Assembly: GCA_910587025.1 (NCBI GenBank)
Contig: CAJUKR010000025.1
Location: 1 to 24,167 of the forward strand
Direction of reading: 5' to 3'
Source of the DNA: an uncultured Christensenellaceae bacterium
Lineage (GTDB): Bacteria > Bacillota > Clostridia > Christensenellales > Pumilibacteraceae
Length of the DNA: 24,167 nucleotides
Under the pieces are notes generated by a model, which saw only the letters and a program-made list of their open reading frames with translations, searched no databases and was not told the origin of the DNA. The translations under genes were made by a program, and so were the position numbers. Positions within the stretch are counted from its first letter, which is position 1, and every line of letters begins with the position of its first letter. This document shows positions 1-8,153 of the stretch, in pieces.

Positions 1-3000
1 ATGTCGGATCTTTAGCAAGCCCCATAAGCACGGTGCAGATATACGGCATCAACTCAAGGATATTATCGCACATTATTCCGTTCCTGTCAAGCTGTTCTTC
101 CGCTATCGCTTCTTCTACTCCGCATGCGTCGAGATACTTCCCTGTCTCGGGGTCATAGTATCTCCCGCCGTTGTAGTACAGCCCCGTCTCCGTGTCATAG
201 TAGTACCCTTTCCAACGTATGGGGAATTTGTTGCCTATGAAGTCAGGGTCGGTAGTGATGTTGTTGTTTCTATCATAGACCGTACATGCTCCGTTCGCAT
301 CGTACTTATACTGCGCTATTATTGTATTCGATGCAGAATACCCGAGACCTATTATATACCTTACGTTCCCATGTAAATCGCGTACGATTTTACACCAAGC
401 TCCGTTTATTCTGGCTCCGATCAGACCTTCGGCATCATAGTGATACGTTATCGGGATATTTCCCGTTTCGCATATGAGTCTGCCGTTATCGTAGTAATAC
501 TCCGTCGTGCTTCCGGCTCGTTCTTTCTTATACCTCTCTCCCGTATAGTCGTAACCGTACGTCGTACTTCCCGCGCCCGCAAGTAATCTTCCGCGAGTCC
601 AGGTATATGTCCGATTGCTGTCGCTTATTCGGTTGCCGTAATTGTCGTAAGCATAGCTCTTATATACATCTGTCCCCGCTTCGTCGTTCGTGATCTTCGC
701 AAGCCGTCCGCGGCTGTCATACTGCATATACTTCGTGCTTCCGCTTTCAGTTATACTTTTGAGCCGTTTACCGTTGTACGCATATGTACGGTTTATCCCA
801 AGCCCGGTATTACTCTCGCGCGTCAAACGTCCGAACTTGTCATATGTATAACTCTCCGTCTCTGTATAATTTTTACTTTTTCCGCTTATCGTGCGTACTA
901 TATTCTTCAGGCGTCCGTCGGCATGATATGTAGATTGCTCTACCATCATATCGGTTTTGTCATCATATACTTTCTCATAATCCGTTTTAACTACCTGCTT
1001 CGTTTTCAACAACGTTTGCGCTCCTGTACCATACTCGTATTCGTAACGTATGGGGAGAACTACGCCACGATCTGCAGATGATTCTTTACTTTTCACGCGT
1101 CCGAATGTATCATAAGTATATTCCATGTCCAGATTTCCCATAGTCAAACCGTTATCCGCTTCGTACTTCACTCCCGTTATCCGCGGCTCGACCGTCTTTT
1201 CCGCATCATACTCTATCGTCGTTCGGTATACCGGGTGATCGGGCACTGTATACTCGGTTACGTTGCTCCTTACCTGACGTATGTCTATCACCGGCGTACT
1301 CTCTCCGCTTTTCGTAATCGTATGCCTGCACTCGTTGTACGCATTGTCGCGCACGATCTCGTACGTTCGTCCGCTGTAGCCGTCACTCACCTTTATTGGT
1401 ATCGCTACATTTCCGCCTCCGATCTCGTTACCCTCTTTGTCCCGCTCCAGGTATTCGTATTCCGCGCTCGTTCCCTCCGCGCTTATACTTGTTACCTTTC
1501 CGTATTTGTCCGCGCTCAACGTTACCGTATCCGTTGCGCTCCCGCGGTAATATTTGGTTTCGCCGTCGCTTACTTCTTCGACAAGACTGTACGTCCCGTT
1601 GTCCTTGGCGTAATACTTCGTTACGTCTTTCACCGCATCGCTTTCTACCTTATACTCGATCGCCCCGTCGCTTACTATCATGACGTTCCCGTCGTAAGTA
1701 TATCTAATACTCGACTCTTTCGTTGTTCCCGCGTATTCGTCTATTCCCGTTATTCGCTCGTATGTCGCGTCATAGCCGTACGCTTTCTTCGCTCCGTTTC
1801 TTACGTATCCAGTCGTACCGCGCTCCTTCGCATACACTTCGTGCAATACTCCGTACGGCTCTATGTACGTCATGTCAGCTCCCGACGTCAACGTATGTAC
1901 CGACGTTATATGATCGCTCGATGCGTTCTTTACGTTACTCTGCAATACGAGTTCCTTATTGTCCGATCCTATCAGTTTCGAGGTCAATTTCGTACCGTAC
2001 CCGTCGTACTCGTTTAACTTCGTTACTCCGTACGCGTCGATCTCTTTCTCCACATTTCCGTATATGTCGGTTATCCTCAGCGTTTCTCCTTTCGTCAATA
2101 TTTCGCTCTCTTCCGCGTTATTGAACGTCTTGTCGCCCGTACACACCGTTACCGTCGTTTTTACGCGCATCTCGCTTACTCCGAATGTGATCGTCTTGCG
2201 CGTTCGGCTCTTGTCGTCCGCGCTGTACGTGTCTATCATACATCCGCCGCTCGATCCGTACAGGTTTGCGAATATTATCTCTTTCGCATCGTCGTTCTCT
2301 TCTCCAGGTCTGCCGCTTAACAACGATGCATAACTCATACACGATATTCGCTTATTTCCCGATTCCAATATTATGTCTCCGCCTCGCCGCGCGTTCCTCG
2401 GTGAGATCGCTTCCATGACGCTCCCTATTATATCCCGCTCCGTTATGTACTCCGTCTCGCTATCCGTCGTATACGTCACTCTCTCGGTATTCGCATTGTT
2501 TCCGAGATAGGTGACGGATAACGTCTTCAGTTCCCCGACGTCTATTTCGTTATTGTTTCCGAAAAACTTTACCGATACGTACGGGCTCGACGCTACACGG
2601 AAATCCCCCGCGGATGCTTTCACTTCGGTCGCTCTCCCGGGAACATACAACTCCAGGTTCATACTCATGATCGGAAACCCTGCGGATGCTCCCGAATCGA
2701 TCGGTATACTTACCTGTTGCCAGGCGTCGTACGCGTATGCGTTGACGTCCGCTTCGCTCGTTCTCCAGAATACATCCGCTCCGACCTTATACCGCAGTTT
2801 AGCTTTCAATCGCTTCGCGTCGCACGAATGCTTCAAGTTGAACGTCAATGCGAAATATCTGTGTCGTTCTTCGCCTTTGCCGAACGGAAACGCTCCGTAT
2901 AAATCCAACGAGTTCTTAAAACTCGATATCTGTTTTCCGTTGATCGTCTCTTCCGATGCTTCACCCGATCTCGGCGTCACACTGTTACCGCGCGCAGGAT

Positions 3001-4081
3001 CCTTAGTCTTGTACGCATTTTGGGCTATATCGTATTCGTACTCGCTTATTATCCTTCCGCGGCGGTCGAGTTGCAACGCTTTGTTTACGCCCTTTTCATC
3101 GGTAACCAACGCTTCGCACACGCTCGTAAAATCGTGCGTCTGTATGTTAGTCACGTTGTTCTCTATATACCGCTTCTCTATATACTTTCCGTCCGCCGCA
3201 ATACTGCCTTCGGATACTCGCAATACGTTTATCTTCGACGGCGGCACCGAGTATGTCGCTTTCAGCGCTTTGTTCGTTTCGATGTCCGTTACCGTCTCCA
3301 CTTTGTCGTTCGCGTTGTATTCGATCTCGATCGGCTTGCCCGATGCGCGGGTTATTGTGAGCTTTTTCTCCGTATAAACAAACCCGAGACTTTTGAGTAT
3401 GCGCTCGCCGTATACCTCGTCGATCGACGATAAACGACCGTCGGAATACTCAAACCCGAGATAACACCGCGGCGATATCTCCGTCATATTCCGACTATCA
3501 TACATCTTAGTCAGTCTTCCGTCCGAATCGTACTCGTACACCGTAGTCGCTTTACTGACGCAGCCGTGTCGGTATTCCGTCAGCCTTCCGTTCGTGAACT
3601 TCATGGTATTTCCGTATATGTCCTCGATCGTTTTCTCCGACGGAGTAAGGACTAACCCGAGCCCGTCCGTGTCGTAACAGCGCGAAGGATCGCGTCCGAA
3701 CGGCTCGAACGTATGTACATAACCGTTCCCGTCGATGTACTTGTATATTATACTGCCGTTGTCATCGAGTCCGTCGGTCACGAGAAACTCGTGCGCCGAC
3801 AGCTTCCAGCCCGACGGCATGCCCGCGCAGAGCGCGGTTATGCCGTCTTTCATGTCCGAATCGTATACGAGCGATACCGATACCCGTCGGTTCTCAGCAC
3901 CCACGGACAGCCCGGGCAATACGTACAACATACGCTTCGTCTGAAGATTGAACTTCGGGTTCTCTCCGTATTCCGAATACCCGAGGTATCTGTCTCCGTA
4001 CTCCCGCTTTTCCGTTTGTCCGCAGATAGTTCTCCCGCATATACCTCGCCCGCACATCGCGGGCGTTATTCGTTTGTTCAT
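1..4081 (-). CDS. RHS/YD-repeat protein, 3' end beyond left edge
   Basis: An open frame of 1360 codons runs without a stop from an ATG at 4081 to the left edge, so the C-terminus is not seen. The start follows AAAAGGAG with 8 nt spacing. YD repeats such as YEYDSDGRLTK (about residue 181), YTYDKFGRLTR (about 1078), MQYDSRGRLAK and YAYDNYGNRIS occur as an early pair and as a dense block at about 1000-1270. The RHS-core signature GRYYDPETGKYLD follows at about 1305-1318. Residues about 395-485 do not look like YD repeats and resemble a beta-sandwich carbohydrate-binding insert (inference). Related proteins form a hollow shell around a variable C-terminal toxin or act in surface contact; which applies cannot be told because the tip is missing. 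No signal peptide or membrane segment is visible; the N-terminus carries three evenly spaced cysteines (10, 15, 20). Arg codons CGA/CGG and Ile ATA look commoner than in rpoB, which suggests a different origin. Confidence 0.9.
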   Translation of the reverse strand, partial: MNKRITPAMCGRGICGRTICGQTEKREYGDRYLGYSEYGENPKFNLQTKRMLYVLPGLSVGAENRRVSVSLVYDSDMKDGITALCAGMPSGWKLSAHEFLVTDGLDDNGSIIYKYIDGNGYVHTFEPFGRDPSRCYDTDGLGLVLTPSEKTIEDIYGNTMKFTNGRLTEYRHGCVSKATTVYEYDSDGRLTKMYDSRNMTEISPRCYLGFEYSDGRLSSIDEVYGERILKSLGFVYTEKKLTITRASGKPIEIEYNANDKVETVTDIETNKALKATYSVPPSKINVLRVSEGSIAADGKYIEKRYIENNVTNIQTHDFTSVCEALVTDEKGVNKALQLDRRGRIISEYEYDIAQNAYKTKDPARGNSVTPRSGEASEETINGKQISSFKNSLDLYGAFPFGKGEERHRYFALTFNLKHSCDAKRLKAKLRYKVGADVFWRTSEADVNAYAYDAWQQVSIPIDSGASAGFPIMSMNLELYVPGRATEVKASAGDFRVASSPYVSVKFFGNNNEIDVGELKTLSVTYLGNNANTERVTYTTDSETEYITERDIIGSVMEAISPRNARRGGDIILESGNKRISCMSYASLLSGRPGEENDDAKEIIFANLYGSSGGCMIDTYSADDKSRTRKTITFGVSEMRVKTTVTVCTGDKTFNNAEESEILTKGETLRITDIYGNVEKEIDAYGVTKLNEYDGYGTKLTSKLIGSDNKELVLQSNVKNASSDHITSVHTLTSGADMTYIEPYGVLHEVYAKERGTTGYVRNGAKKAYGYDATYERITGIDEYAGTTKESSIRYTYDGNVMIVSDGAIEYKVESDAVKDVTKYYAKDNGTYSLVEEVSDGETKYYRGSATDTVTLSADKYGKVTSISAEGTSAEYEYLERDKEGNEIGGGNVAIPIKVSDGYSGRTYEIVRDNAYNECRHTITKSGESTPVIDIRQVRSNVTEYTVPDHPVYRTTIEYDAEKTVEPRITGVKYEADNGLTMGNLDMEYTYDTFGRVKSKESSADRGVVLPIRYEYEYGTGAQTLLKTKQVVKTDYEKVYDDKTDMMVEQSTYHADGRLKNIVRTISGKSKNYTETESYTYDKFGRLTRESNTGLGINRTYAYNGKRLKSITESGSTKYMQYDSRGRLAKITNDEAGTDVYKSYAYDNYGNRISDSNRTYTWTRGRLLAGAGSTTYGYDYTGERYKKERAGSTTEYYYDNGRLICETGNIPITYHYDAEGLIGARINGAWCKIVRDLHGNVRYIIGLGYSASNTIIAQYKYDANGACTVYDRNNNITTDPDFIGNKFPIRWKGYYYDTETGLYYNGGRYYDPETGKYLDACGVEEAIAEEQLDRNGIMCDNILELMPYICTVLMGLAKDPT

Positions 4082-4282
4082 TTCTTTTACTCCTTTTGAT
4101 TGTATTTTTGTTATATTTGCCTTATGCGGCGCGGCGCCTGCGTCGCTTCTCGGTTTTTAGGGTACAAAAAAGGACAGACCTCGCCTGTGCTTTTCAGGCG
4201 ATAGTCTGCCCCGCTCTGTATCCTCGCTTTCGGGATTATGATTCCGGTCGGCACACTTGCTTTTTCGTCTATCCTTATTTGT
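4082..4282 (-). promoter_or_regulatory. Long 5' leader of the RHS gene
   Basis: About 200 nt separate the predicted transcription start near 4282 from the RHS start codon. The first 70 nt hold a small hairpin (arms AUCC/GGAU, around 4220-4236). They also contain GUGUGCC (4250-4256), which can pair 6 of 7 bases with GGCAGAC (4204-4210) in the 5' arm of the terminator hairpin downstream. That would be a possible antiterminator. The last 80 nt, after the terminator, are unstructured to the eye apart from a GC-rich GGCGCC stretch and end in the ribosome binding site. I recognise no known riboswitch class. It could be an attenuator or an independent small RNA ending at the terminator. Confidence 0.5.
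4166..4211 (-). terminator. Intrinsic terminator inside the RHS leader
   Basis: In the minus-strand RNA an outer 8-bp stem (GGGCAGAC with GUCUGUCC, one G-U pair) encloses a 7-bp stem (CGCCUGA side with UCAGGCG side) and a 7-nt loop, followed at once by six U. The plus strand has no U run after the hairpin, so the orientation is clear. It lies between the promoter at 4289-4317 and the RHS start at 4081, so full-length RHS mRNA requires read-through or antitermination. Confidence 0.75.
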
Positions 4283-4299
4283 GATAATATAATATCACA
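4280..4299. repeat. Palindrome over the RHS promoter -10
   Basis: Perfect 7-bp arms TGTGATA (4280-4286) and TATCACA (4293-4299) flank six AT bases. The palindrome covers the -10 hexamer and the predicted start point, which is where a repressor dimer would block transcription. The half-site resembles TGTGA of CRP-type regulators, but the spacing (10 bp between TGTGA and TCACA) does not fit that class. No regulator can be named. Confidence 0.45.
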
Positions 4300-4317
4300 T
4301 TATTTCGGAAGTGTCAA
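4289..4317 (-). promoter_or_regulatory. Sigma-A-type promoter of the RHS gene
   Basis: Consensus -35 TTGACA (4312-4317), a 17-bp spacer, and -10 TATTAT (4289-4294) preceded by TGA, an extended -10. Transcription should start near 4282. It lies 30 nt past the terminator of the upstream gene, so the RHS gene is an independent unit. Confidence 0.75.
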
Positions 4318-4346
4318 GCCTTTTTACATATTTTTTATTTTTTTAT

Positions 4347-4377
4347 AAAAAAAACACCGCATACAATGATGCGGTGT
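4347..4377 (-). terminator. Intrinsic terminator after the ftsH-distal gene
   Basis: A perfect 9-bp stem (arms 4354-4362 and 4369-4377) with a 6-nt loop is followed on the minus strand by seven U and a further AU-rich run. It sits 17 nt after the stop at 4395 and ends the ftsH transcript. Confidence 0.85.
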
Positions 4378-4394
4378 CGTTTATGTGAATTAAT

Positions 4395-5135
4395 TTAAGC
4401 GTTTTTCTTCTCGTCGTCATCGTCGTTGCCGTCGCTGTCGTCATCGTCTTCTGCGGGAGCGCGCTCGTCGCCGTAAGTCAGATCGAGCATATCGATAGCC
4501 GCCGACGTTCTCGCACCGAACTTGACCTTATAGTACTCTGCCGTATTGGCGCCGGGTGCATCGGAAGAAACATACAGATCGTCGTAAGAGAACACGAACG
4601 CTTCGAGATCCCTTACCCAGTCGCTGTCCTCGCTGAGAGTAAATACGACCGCATCGAAAACCTGAGTCGCCGTCTTGCCCGACTTGTCCGTTAACGTTAC
4701 CGATTTTTCCGTCTTAAGACGTATGATGAACGTATAACCGTTCTCGTTCGCCGAAGTCATGCCGTCTATTGCCGTACGGATCTCGCCCGAAGTGATTTTG
4801 CTCGACGAAAGCGTATCTTTCGAAAGACGAAGCCCGAAATCGTAATTAAACTGCAAACAAGCCGAGAACAGCGAGAAGTCGAGCGAATTTATAATGTCGT
4901 CGTAAGAGTAAGTCCCGCTGTGTTCGCCGTCTCCGACGATCTTGCCGTTCGCGTCCACGCCGTTCATACGAACGCCGTTACGGTATATCTCCACGGCTTC
5001 GTAATCTCTCATCCACCCGTCGGCATAATCTGCGGGGCGCACCGTAATGCACGCCAAAATAATGACCGCGACGACGGCAAGCACGGCAACCGCGCCTATA
5101 ACCGCCGCAATGATGTTCCTTGTTTTCCTTGACAT
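4395..5135 (-). CDS. Membrane-anchored protein with acidic tail, unknown function
   Basis: 246 residues. The ATG at 5135 follows AAAGGA with 8 nt spacing and begins 24 nt after the ftsH stop, so the two genes are probably co-transcribed. One hydrophobic segment at about residues 8-32 after a basic start (RKTR) predicts a single membrane anchor with the rest outside the cell. Residues about 35-225 form a soluble domain I do not recognise. The last 20 residues are almost all Asp, Glu, Ser, Asn or Lys, including runs of four Asp. Position suggests a partner, adaptor or substrate of FtsH, but nothing in the sequence proves it. It could equally be a lineage-specific envelope protein. Confidence 0.75.
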   Translation of the reverse strand: MSRKTRNIIAAVIGAVAVLAVVAVIILACITVRPADYADGWMRDYEAVEIYRNGVRMNGVDANGKIVGDGEHSGTYSYDDIINSLDFSLFSACLQFNYDFGLRLSKDTLSSSKITSGEIRTAIDGMTSANENGYTFIIRLKTEKSVTLTDKSGKTATQVFDAVVFTLSEDSDWVRDLEAFVFSYDDLYVSSDAPGANTAEYYKVKFGARTSAAIDMLDLTYGDERAPAEDDDDSDGNDDDDEKKNA

Positions 5136-5159
5136 TGTATCTATCCTTTGTCTTGTATT

Positions 5160-7265
5160 TTAAGCGTTATCGTCGGTCTCCGAAGAGTCGGAGGGCTGTT
5201 CGGAAACGCTCTCCTCTATAGCCTTTGCGGCTTTAAGCGCTTCGCTTTCCTTCTTGTGTTTTTCGCCGAAATTGCGGTAGGTGCGTTCGTCGATTATTTT
5301 TATGACTTCTTCCGCGCTCTTGCCGTCCATGATAAGATCGAATTCTTCGGCATATATCGTTTCGCGTTCTATCAGCACGCGTACGAGCGTATCGAGAAGC
5401 GGTCTGTTTTCGCGCACGAGCTTGACTGCGAGCTGATGCCCTTCTTCCACGAACTTATGCACCTGCTCGTCGAGTTTCGAAGCCGTTTCGTCGCTGTAGC
5501 TGTGGCTCGAACCGTAATCGCGGCCGAGGAACACTTCTTTGTCGCCGCCGTAATAGATCGGACCGGCTTCGCTCATACCCCATTCGGTAACCATCTTTTT
5601 CGCTATGTCCGTAGCCTGGCGTATATCGCCCGATGCTCCCGCCGAAATATCCTGAATAACGACTTCCTCCGCCGCGCGTCCGCCCATAGTCATGGCTATC
5701 TGCGCGGTGAGTTTTTTGTAAGTGATATGATTGTCGTCGTTGTCGGGACGGGACAGAGTATAGCCCGCGGCGTTTCCTCTCGGAATGATGGAAACTTCCT
5801 GAACGGGATCGCAATACGGCGCAAGCATTTTGCCGACGATCGCATGACCGCCTTCGTGGTATGCCGTGATACGTTTATCCACCTCGGTAACGAGACGCGA
5901 TTTTTTCTGAGGTCCGAGAAGCACTTTATCTATAGCTTCGTAAACGTCCTCCATGATGATCTGAGTACGGTTGTTTCTCGCGCACAGAATAGCCGATTCG
6001 TTGAGAAGGTTGGCTATTTCGGCGCCGGTAAAGCCCGACGTCATTCTCGCAAGAACACGGAAGTCGATGTCTGGGCTCATGGGCTTATTGCGTGAATGAA
6101 CTCTGAATATCGCCTCTCTTCCGCGAACGTCGGGAACATGAACGTAAATCTGTCTGTCGAATCTGCCCGGACGCATGAGCGCTGGGTCGAGAATATCCGC
6201 GCGGTTGGTAGCCGCCATTACTATGATCGATTCGGTGCTCTCGAAACCGTCCATCTGTACGAGGAGCTGGTTGAGAGTCTGCTCGCGCTCGTCGTGACCG
6301 CCGCCCAGTCCTGCGCCGCGCTGACGACCGACCGCGTCGATCTCGTCTATAAAGATAATGCAAGGCTGGCTCTTCTTCGCCTGCGCGAACAGATCGCGCA
6401 CACGGCTCGCGCCCACGCCGACATACATTTCCACGAAGTCCGAACCGGAGATCGAAAAGAACGGCACGTTAGCCTCGCCCGCAACGGCTTTTGCAAACAG
6501 CGTCTTACCAGTCCCCGGAGGTCCGACGAGAAGAACGCCGCGCGGCACTCTCGCGCCTACGCCTGCGAACTTGCCCGGCGTCTTGAGGAAATCGACGATC
6601 TCCGCAAGCTCTTCCTTTTCCTCTTCCGCGCCCGCAACGTCGGTGAAACGGACTTTAAGAGAGGACTGCACATTCGCTTTGGATTTGCCGAAGTCGTTTG
6701 CTACTCCTCCGCCGCCGCGCATCGAGCGGAAAACCATGACCATAAATATGATCATGACGATCAGCATCATTGCGGGGAAAATATAATCCATGATCGAAAC
6801 GCCGTAAGGATTGGCTTTCTGATAATCTATTACCAGACCGTCCCTCGCCCATTCCGAATAAGTGCCGTCGATAAGAACGTTATACTCGCTCAGCGTTTCG
6901 GAAACAAACGCGCCCCACTGCGCATCGAGCGCAGCTGTGTCCGCGCCTTCCTGTTTCGAAAGATCGGTAAGCAGTTTTGCGAAATCGACGCTTGCGTTAT
7001 AACGGTCGATGACCGCGGTTTCGGTCGCTATCGATTCCTGAAGTCCGAAAACGACTACGTAACGCTTATTGTTCGAACTGAACGAACATTCCGAATTGTT
7101 GATCTGTACCTGGCCGTTGTCTATGTTGTGTCCGTAGAGATAATCGTGAAACTCGGGTACGCCTATCGTCGTGGAACGGTTGACGGACACGAGAATAATC
7201 GCCACGATACCGATTACCGCAACGAACGCAAGTAAAGCTATAAGTCCTTTGGTGCTTGATTTCAA
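5160..7265 (-). CDS. ftsH: ATP-dependent zinc metalloprotease FtsH
   Basis: 701 residues. This membrane-bound hexameric AAA+ protease degrades misfolded membrane proteins and regulatory substrates. Two membrane segments (about 7-28 and 157-180) flank an extracellular domain of about 130 residues, longer than the roughly 75 in E. coli FtsH. The AAA module shows Walker A GPPGTGKT (248-255), Walker B IIFIDEID (303-310) and the second region of homology with arginine fingers R368 and R371. The protease has the zinc motif HEGGH (470-474; HEAGH is usual) and the third ligand D547 in SGDIRQ. The start is TTG at 7265 behind GGAG with 7 nt spacing; an ATG start is not available nearby. The C-terminal tail is acidic (SDSSETDDNA). 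It has its own promoter and a co-transcribed downstream gene. Confidence 0.97.
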   Translation of the reverse strand: MKSSTKGLIALLAFVAVIGIVAIILVSVNRSTTIGVPEFHDYLYGHNIDNGQVQINNSECSFSSNNKRYVVVFGLQESIATETAVIDRYNASVDFAKLLTDLSKQEGADTAALDAQWGAFVSETLSEYNVLIDGTYSEWARDGLVIDYQKANPYGVSIMDYIFPAMMLIVMIIFMVMVFRSMRGGGGVANDFGKSKANVQSSLKVRFTDVAGAEEEKEELAEIVDFLKTPGKFAGVGARVPRGVLLVGPPGTGKTLFAKAVAGEANVPFFSISGSDFVEMYVGVGASRVRDLFAQAKKSQPCIIFIDEIDAVGRQRGAGLGGGHDEREQTLNQLLVQMDGFESTESIIVMAATNRADILDPALMRPGRFDRQIYVHVPDVRGREAIFRVHSRNKPMSPDIDFRVLARMTSGFTGAEIANLLNESAILCARNNRTQIIMEDVYEAIDKVLLGPQKKSRLVTEVDKRITAYHEGGHAIVGKMLAPYCDPVQEVSIIPRGNAAGYTLSRPDNDDNHITYKKLTAQIAMTMGGRAAEEVVIQDISAGASGDIRQATDIAKKMVTEWGMSEAGPIYYGGDKEVFLGRDYGSSHSYSDETASKLDEQVHKFVEEGHQLAVKLVRENRPLLDTLVRVLIERETIYAEEFDLIMDGKSAEEVIKIIDERTYRNFGEKHKKESEALKAAKAIEESVSEQPSDSSETDDNA

Positions 7266-7286
7266 TATAGTTCTCCGAAATTGCTA

Positions 7287-7304
7287 TGCTATAATATTAT
7301 AGCA
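7287..7304. repeat. Perfect 18-bp palindrome at the ftsH promoter
   Basis: TGCTATAAT is followed immediately by its reverse complement ATTATAGCA. It contains the ftsH -10 TATAAT and, on the other strand, a second TATAAT. The position is typical of a repressor operator, but the sequence does not match CIRCE or CtsR sites, and it lacks the central base of the PerR/Fur 7-1-7 box. It may also simply reflect two AT-rich -10 elements. Confidence 0.5.
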
Positions 7305-7325
7305 CAGGATCTGAAAAAATTACAA
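7296..7325 (-). promoter_or_regulatory. Promoter of ftsH
   Basis: -35 TTGTAA (7320-7325), 18-bp spacer and consensus -10 TATAAT (7296-7301) with an extended TGC in front. Predicted start near 7289 gives a leader of about 24 nt before the TTG start codon. No clear terminator separates truA from this point, so read-through from the upstream operon remains possible. Confidence 0.65.
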
Positions 7326-7369
7326 GTGTTTTTACCGCATTTTTGCCGCATACTGCCATTTTAAGGGAA

Positions 7370-8107
7370 TTATACGGTTTCGGGGTACTCGACGCGCTCG
7401 AGATACAGTCCTTCCGGCGGCGCAATGTCGGGAACGAGCCGTCTGTCGCCGCTCTTCAAAGCTTCGGCTATGACCGCATCTCCGCCCTTGCCCAGCCTTA
7501 TGAGCGCGCCCGCCATTATGCGCACCGTGTTATACAGAAAGCCGTTGCCGGTAACGCGGAACACTACCGAAGTTCCCTCTTCCGTTACGTCCGACGCATA
7601 TATCTCGCGGATCGTGGTCTTTGCCGAAGAACCGCTCGACATAAACGCTTTGAGATCGTGTACGCCCACAAAAAGCGAAGCGGCGTCTTTCATCTTCCGT
7701 ACGTCCGCGCGTCCTATAAACGTTTCACGGGTGCGGCGAAGCGGATTTTCGGTTTCGCCCGTATACATCCGATATGCGTAAGTCTTTCGCTTTGCGCTTT
7801 TGCGCGCGTCGAACGTATCGGGCACGACCGTGCAATCGGTGACGCGAATATCGCACGGAAGCCAGTGATTCAACGCGGCGACGTATCTGTCCGTCGGAAG
7901 CGCCTTGTCCGAATCGAAATGCGCGACCTGACCGAGCGCGTGCACGCCTTCGTCCGTTCTGCCCGAAGCGGTTACAGCAGTCCGAACTCCCGTAACGCGC
8001 GACGCGGCTTCTTCCACCGCTGCCTGCACGGTCATGGGCTCATGCGGCTGTTTCTGCCAGCCGTGATACCGCCCGCCGTCGTATTGTAATGTCAGTTTAT
8101 AACGCAT
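7370..8107 (-). CDS. truA: tRNA pseudouridine(38-40) synthase TruA
   Basis: 245 residues, the usual length. It isomerises uridines 38-40 in the anticodon arm of tRNAs. The catalytic aspartate is D52 in the signature ASGRTDEGVHA. The N-terminal YDGGRYHGWQKQ block is typical of the family. The ATG at 8107 has a weak GGAT-type ribosome binding site close in front. It lies 45 nt after ecfT. The arrangement ecfA1-ecfA2-ecfT-truA is common in Firmicutes and supports the assignment of all four genes. Confidence 0.96.
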   Translation of the reverse strand: MRYKLTLQYDGGRYHGWQKQPHEPMTVQAAVEEAASRVTGVRTAVTASGRTDEGVHALGQVAHFDSDKALPTDRYVAALNHWLPCDIRVTDCTVVPDTFDARKSAKRKTYAYRMYTGETENPLRRTRETFIGRADVRKMKDAASLFVGVHDLKAFMSSGSSAKTTIREIYASDVTEEGTSVVFRVTGNGFLYNTVRIMAGALIRLGKGGDAVIAEALKSGDRRLVPDIAPPEGLYLERVEYPETV

Positions 8108-8137
8108 TTTATCCTATCCGCATTAAACCATTATTAA

Positions 8138-8153
8138 ATTCCGCAGACGGAAT
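8138..8153 (-). other. Short hairpin between ecfT and truA
   Basis: ATTCCG (RNA 5' arm) pairs perfectly with CGGAAT across a 4-nt loop, starting in the ecfT stop codon. Only a poor U run follows, so it is more likely an RNA-stability or partial-attenuation element than a terminator. Confidence 0.3.

Noticed and set aside
1235..3433. Several plus-strand open frames of 100-290 codons opposite the RHS gene
   Set aside because: Their translations are low in complexity and have no motifs, while the minus frame gives continuous YD repeats over the whole interval.
4212..4282. A known riboswitch class in the RHS leader (c-di-GMP, guanidine, ZTP, fluoride, cobalamin)
   Set aside because: None of the conserved cores that I know for these classes is present.
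4280..4299. CRP/FNR binding site
   Set aside because: The TGTGA and TCACA halves are 10 bp apart where the class needs 6.
7287..7304. PerR or Fur box
   Set aside because: The two halves touch with no central base, and the outer bases are TGC/GCA, not TTA/TAA-like.
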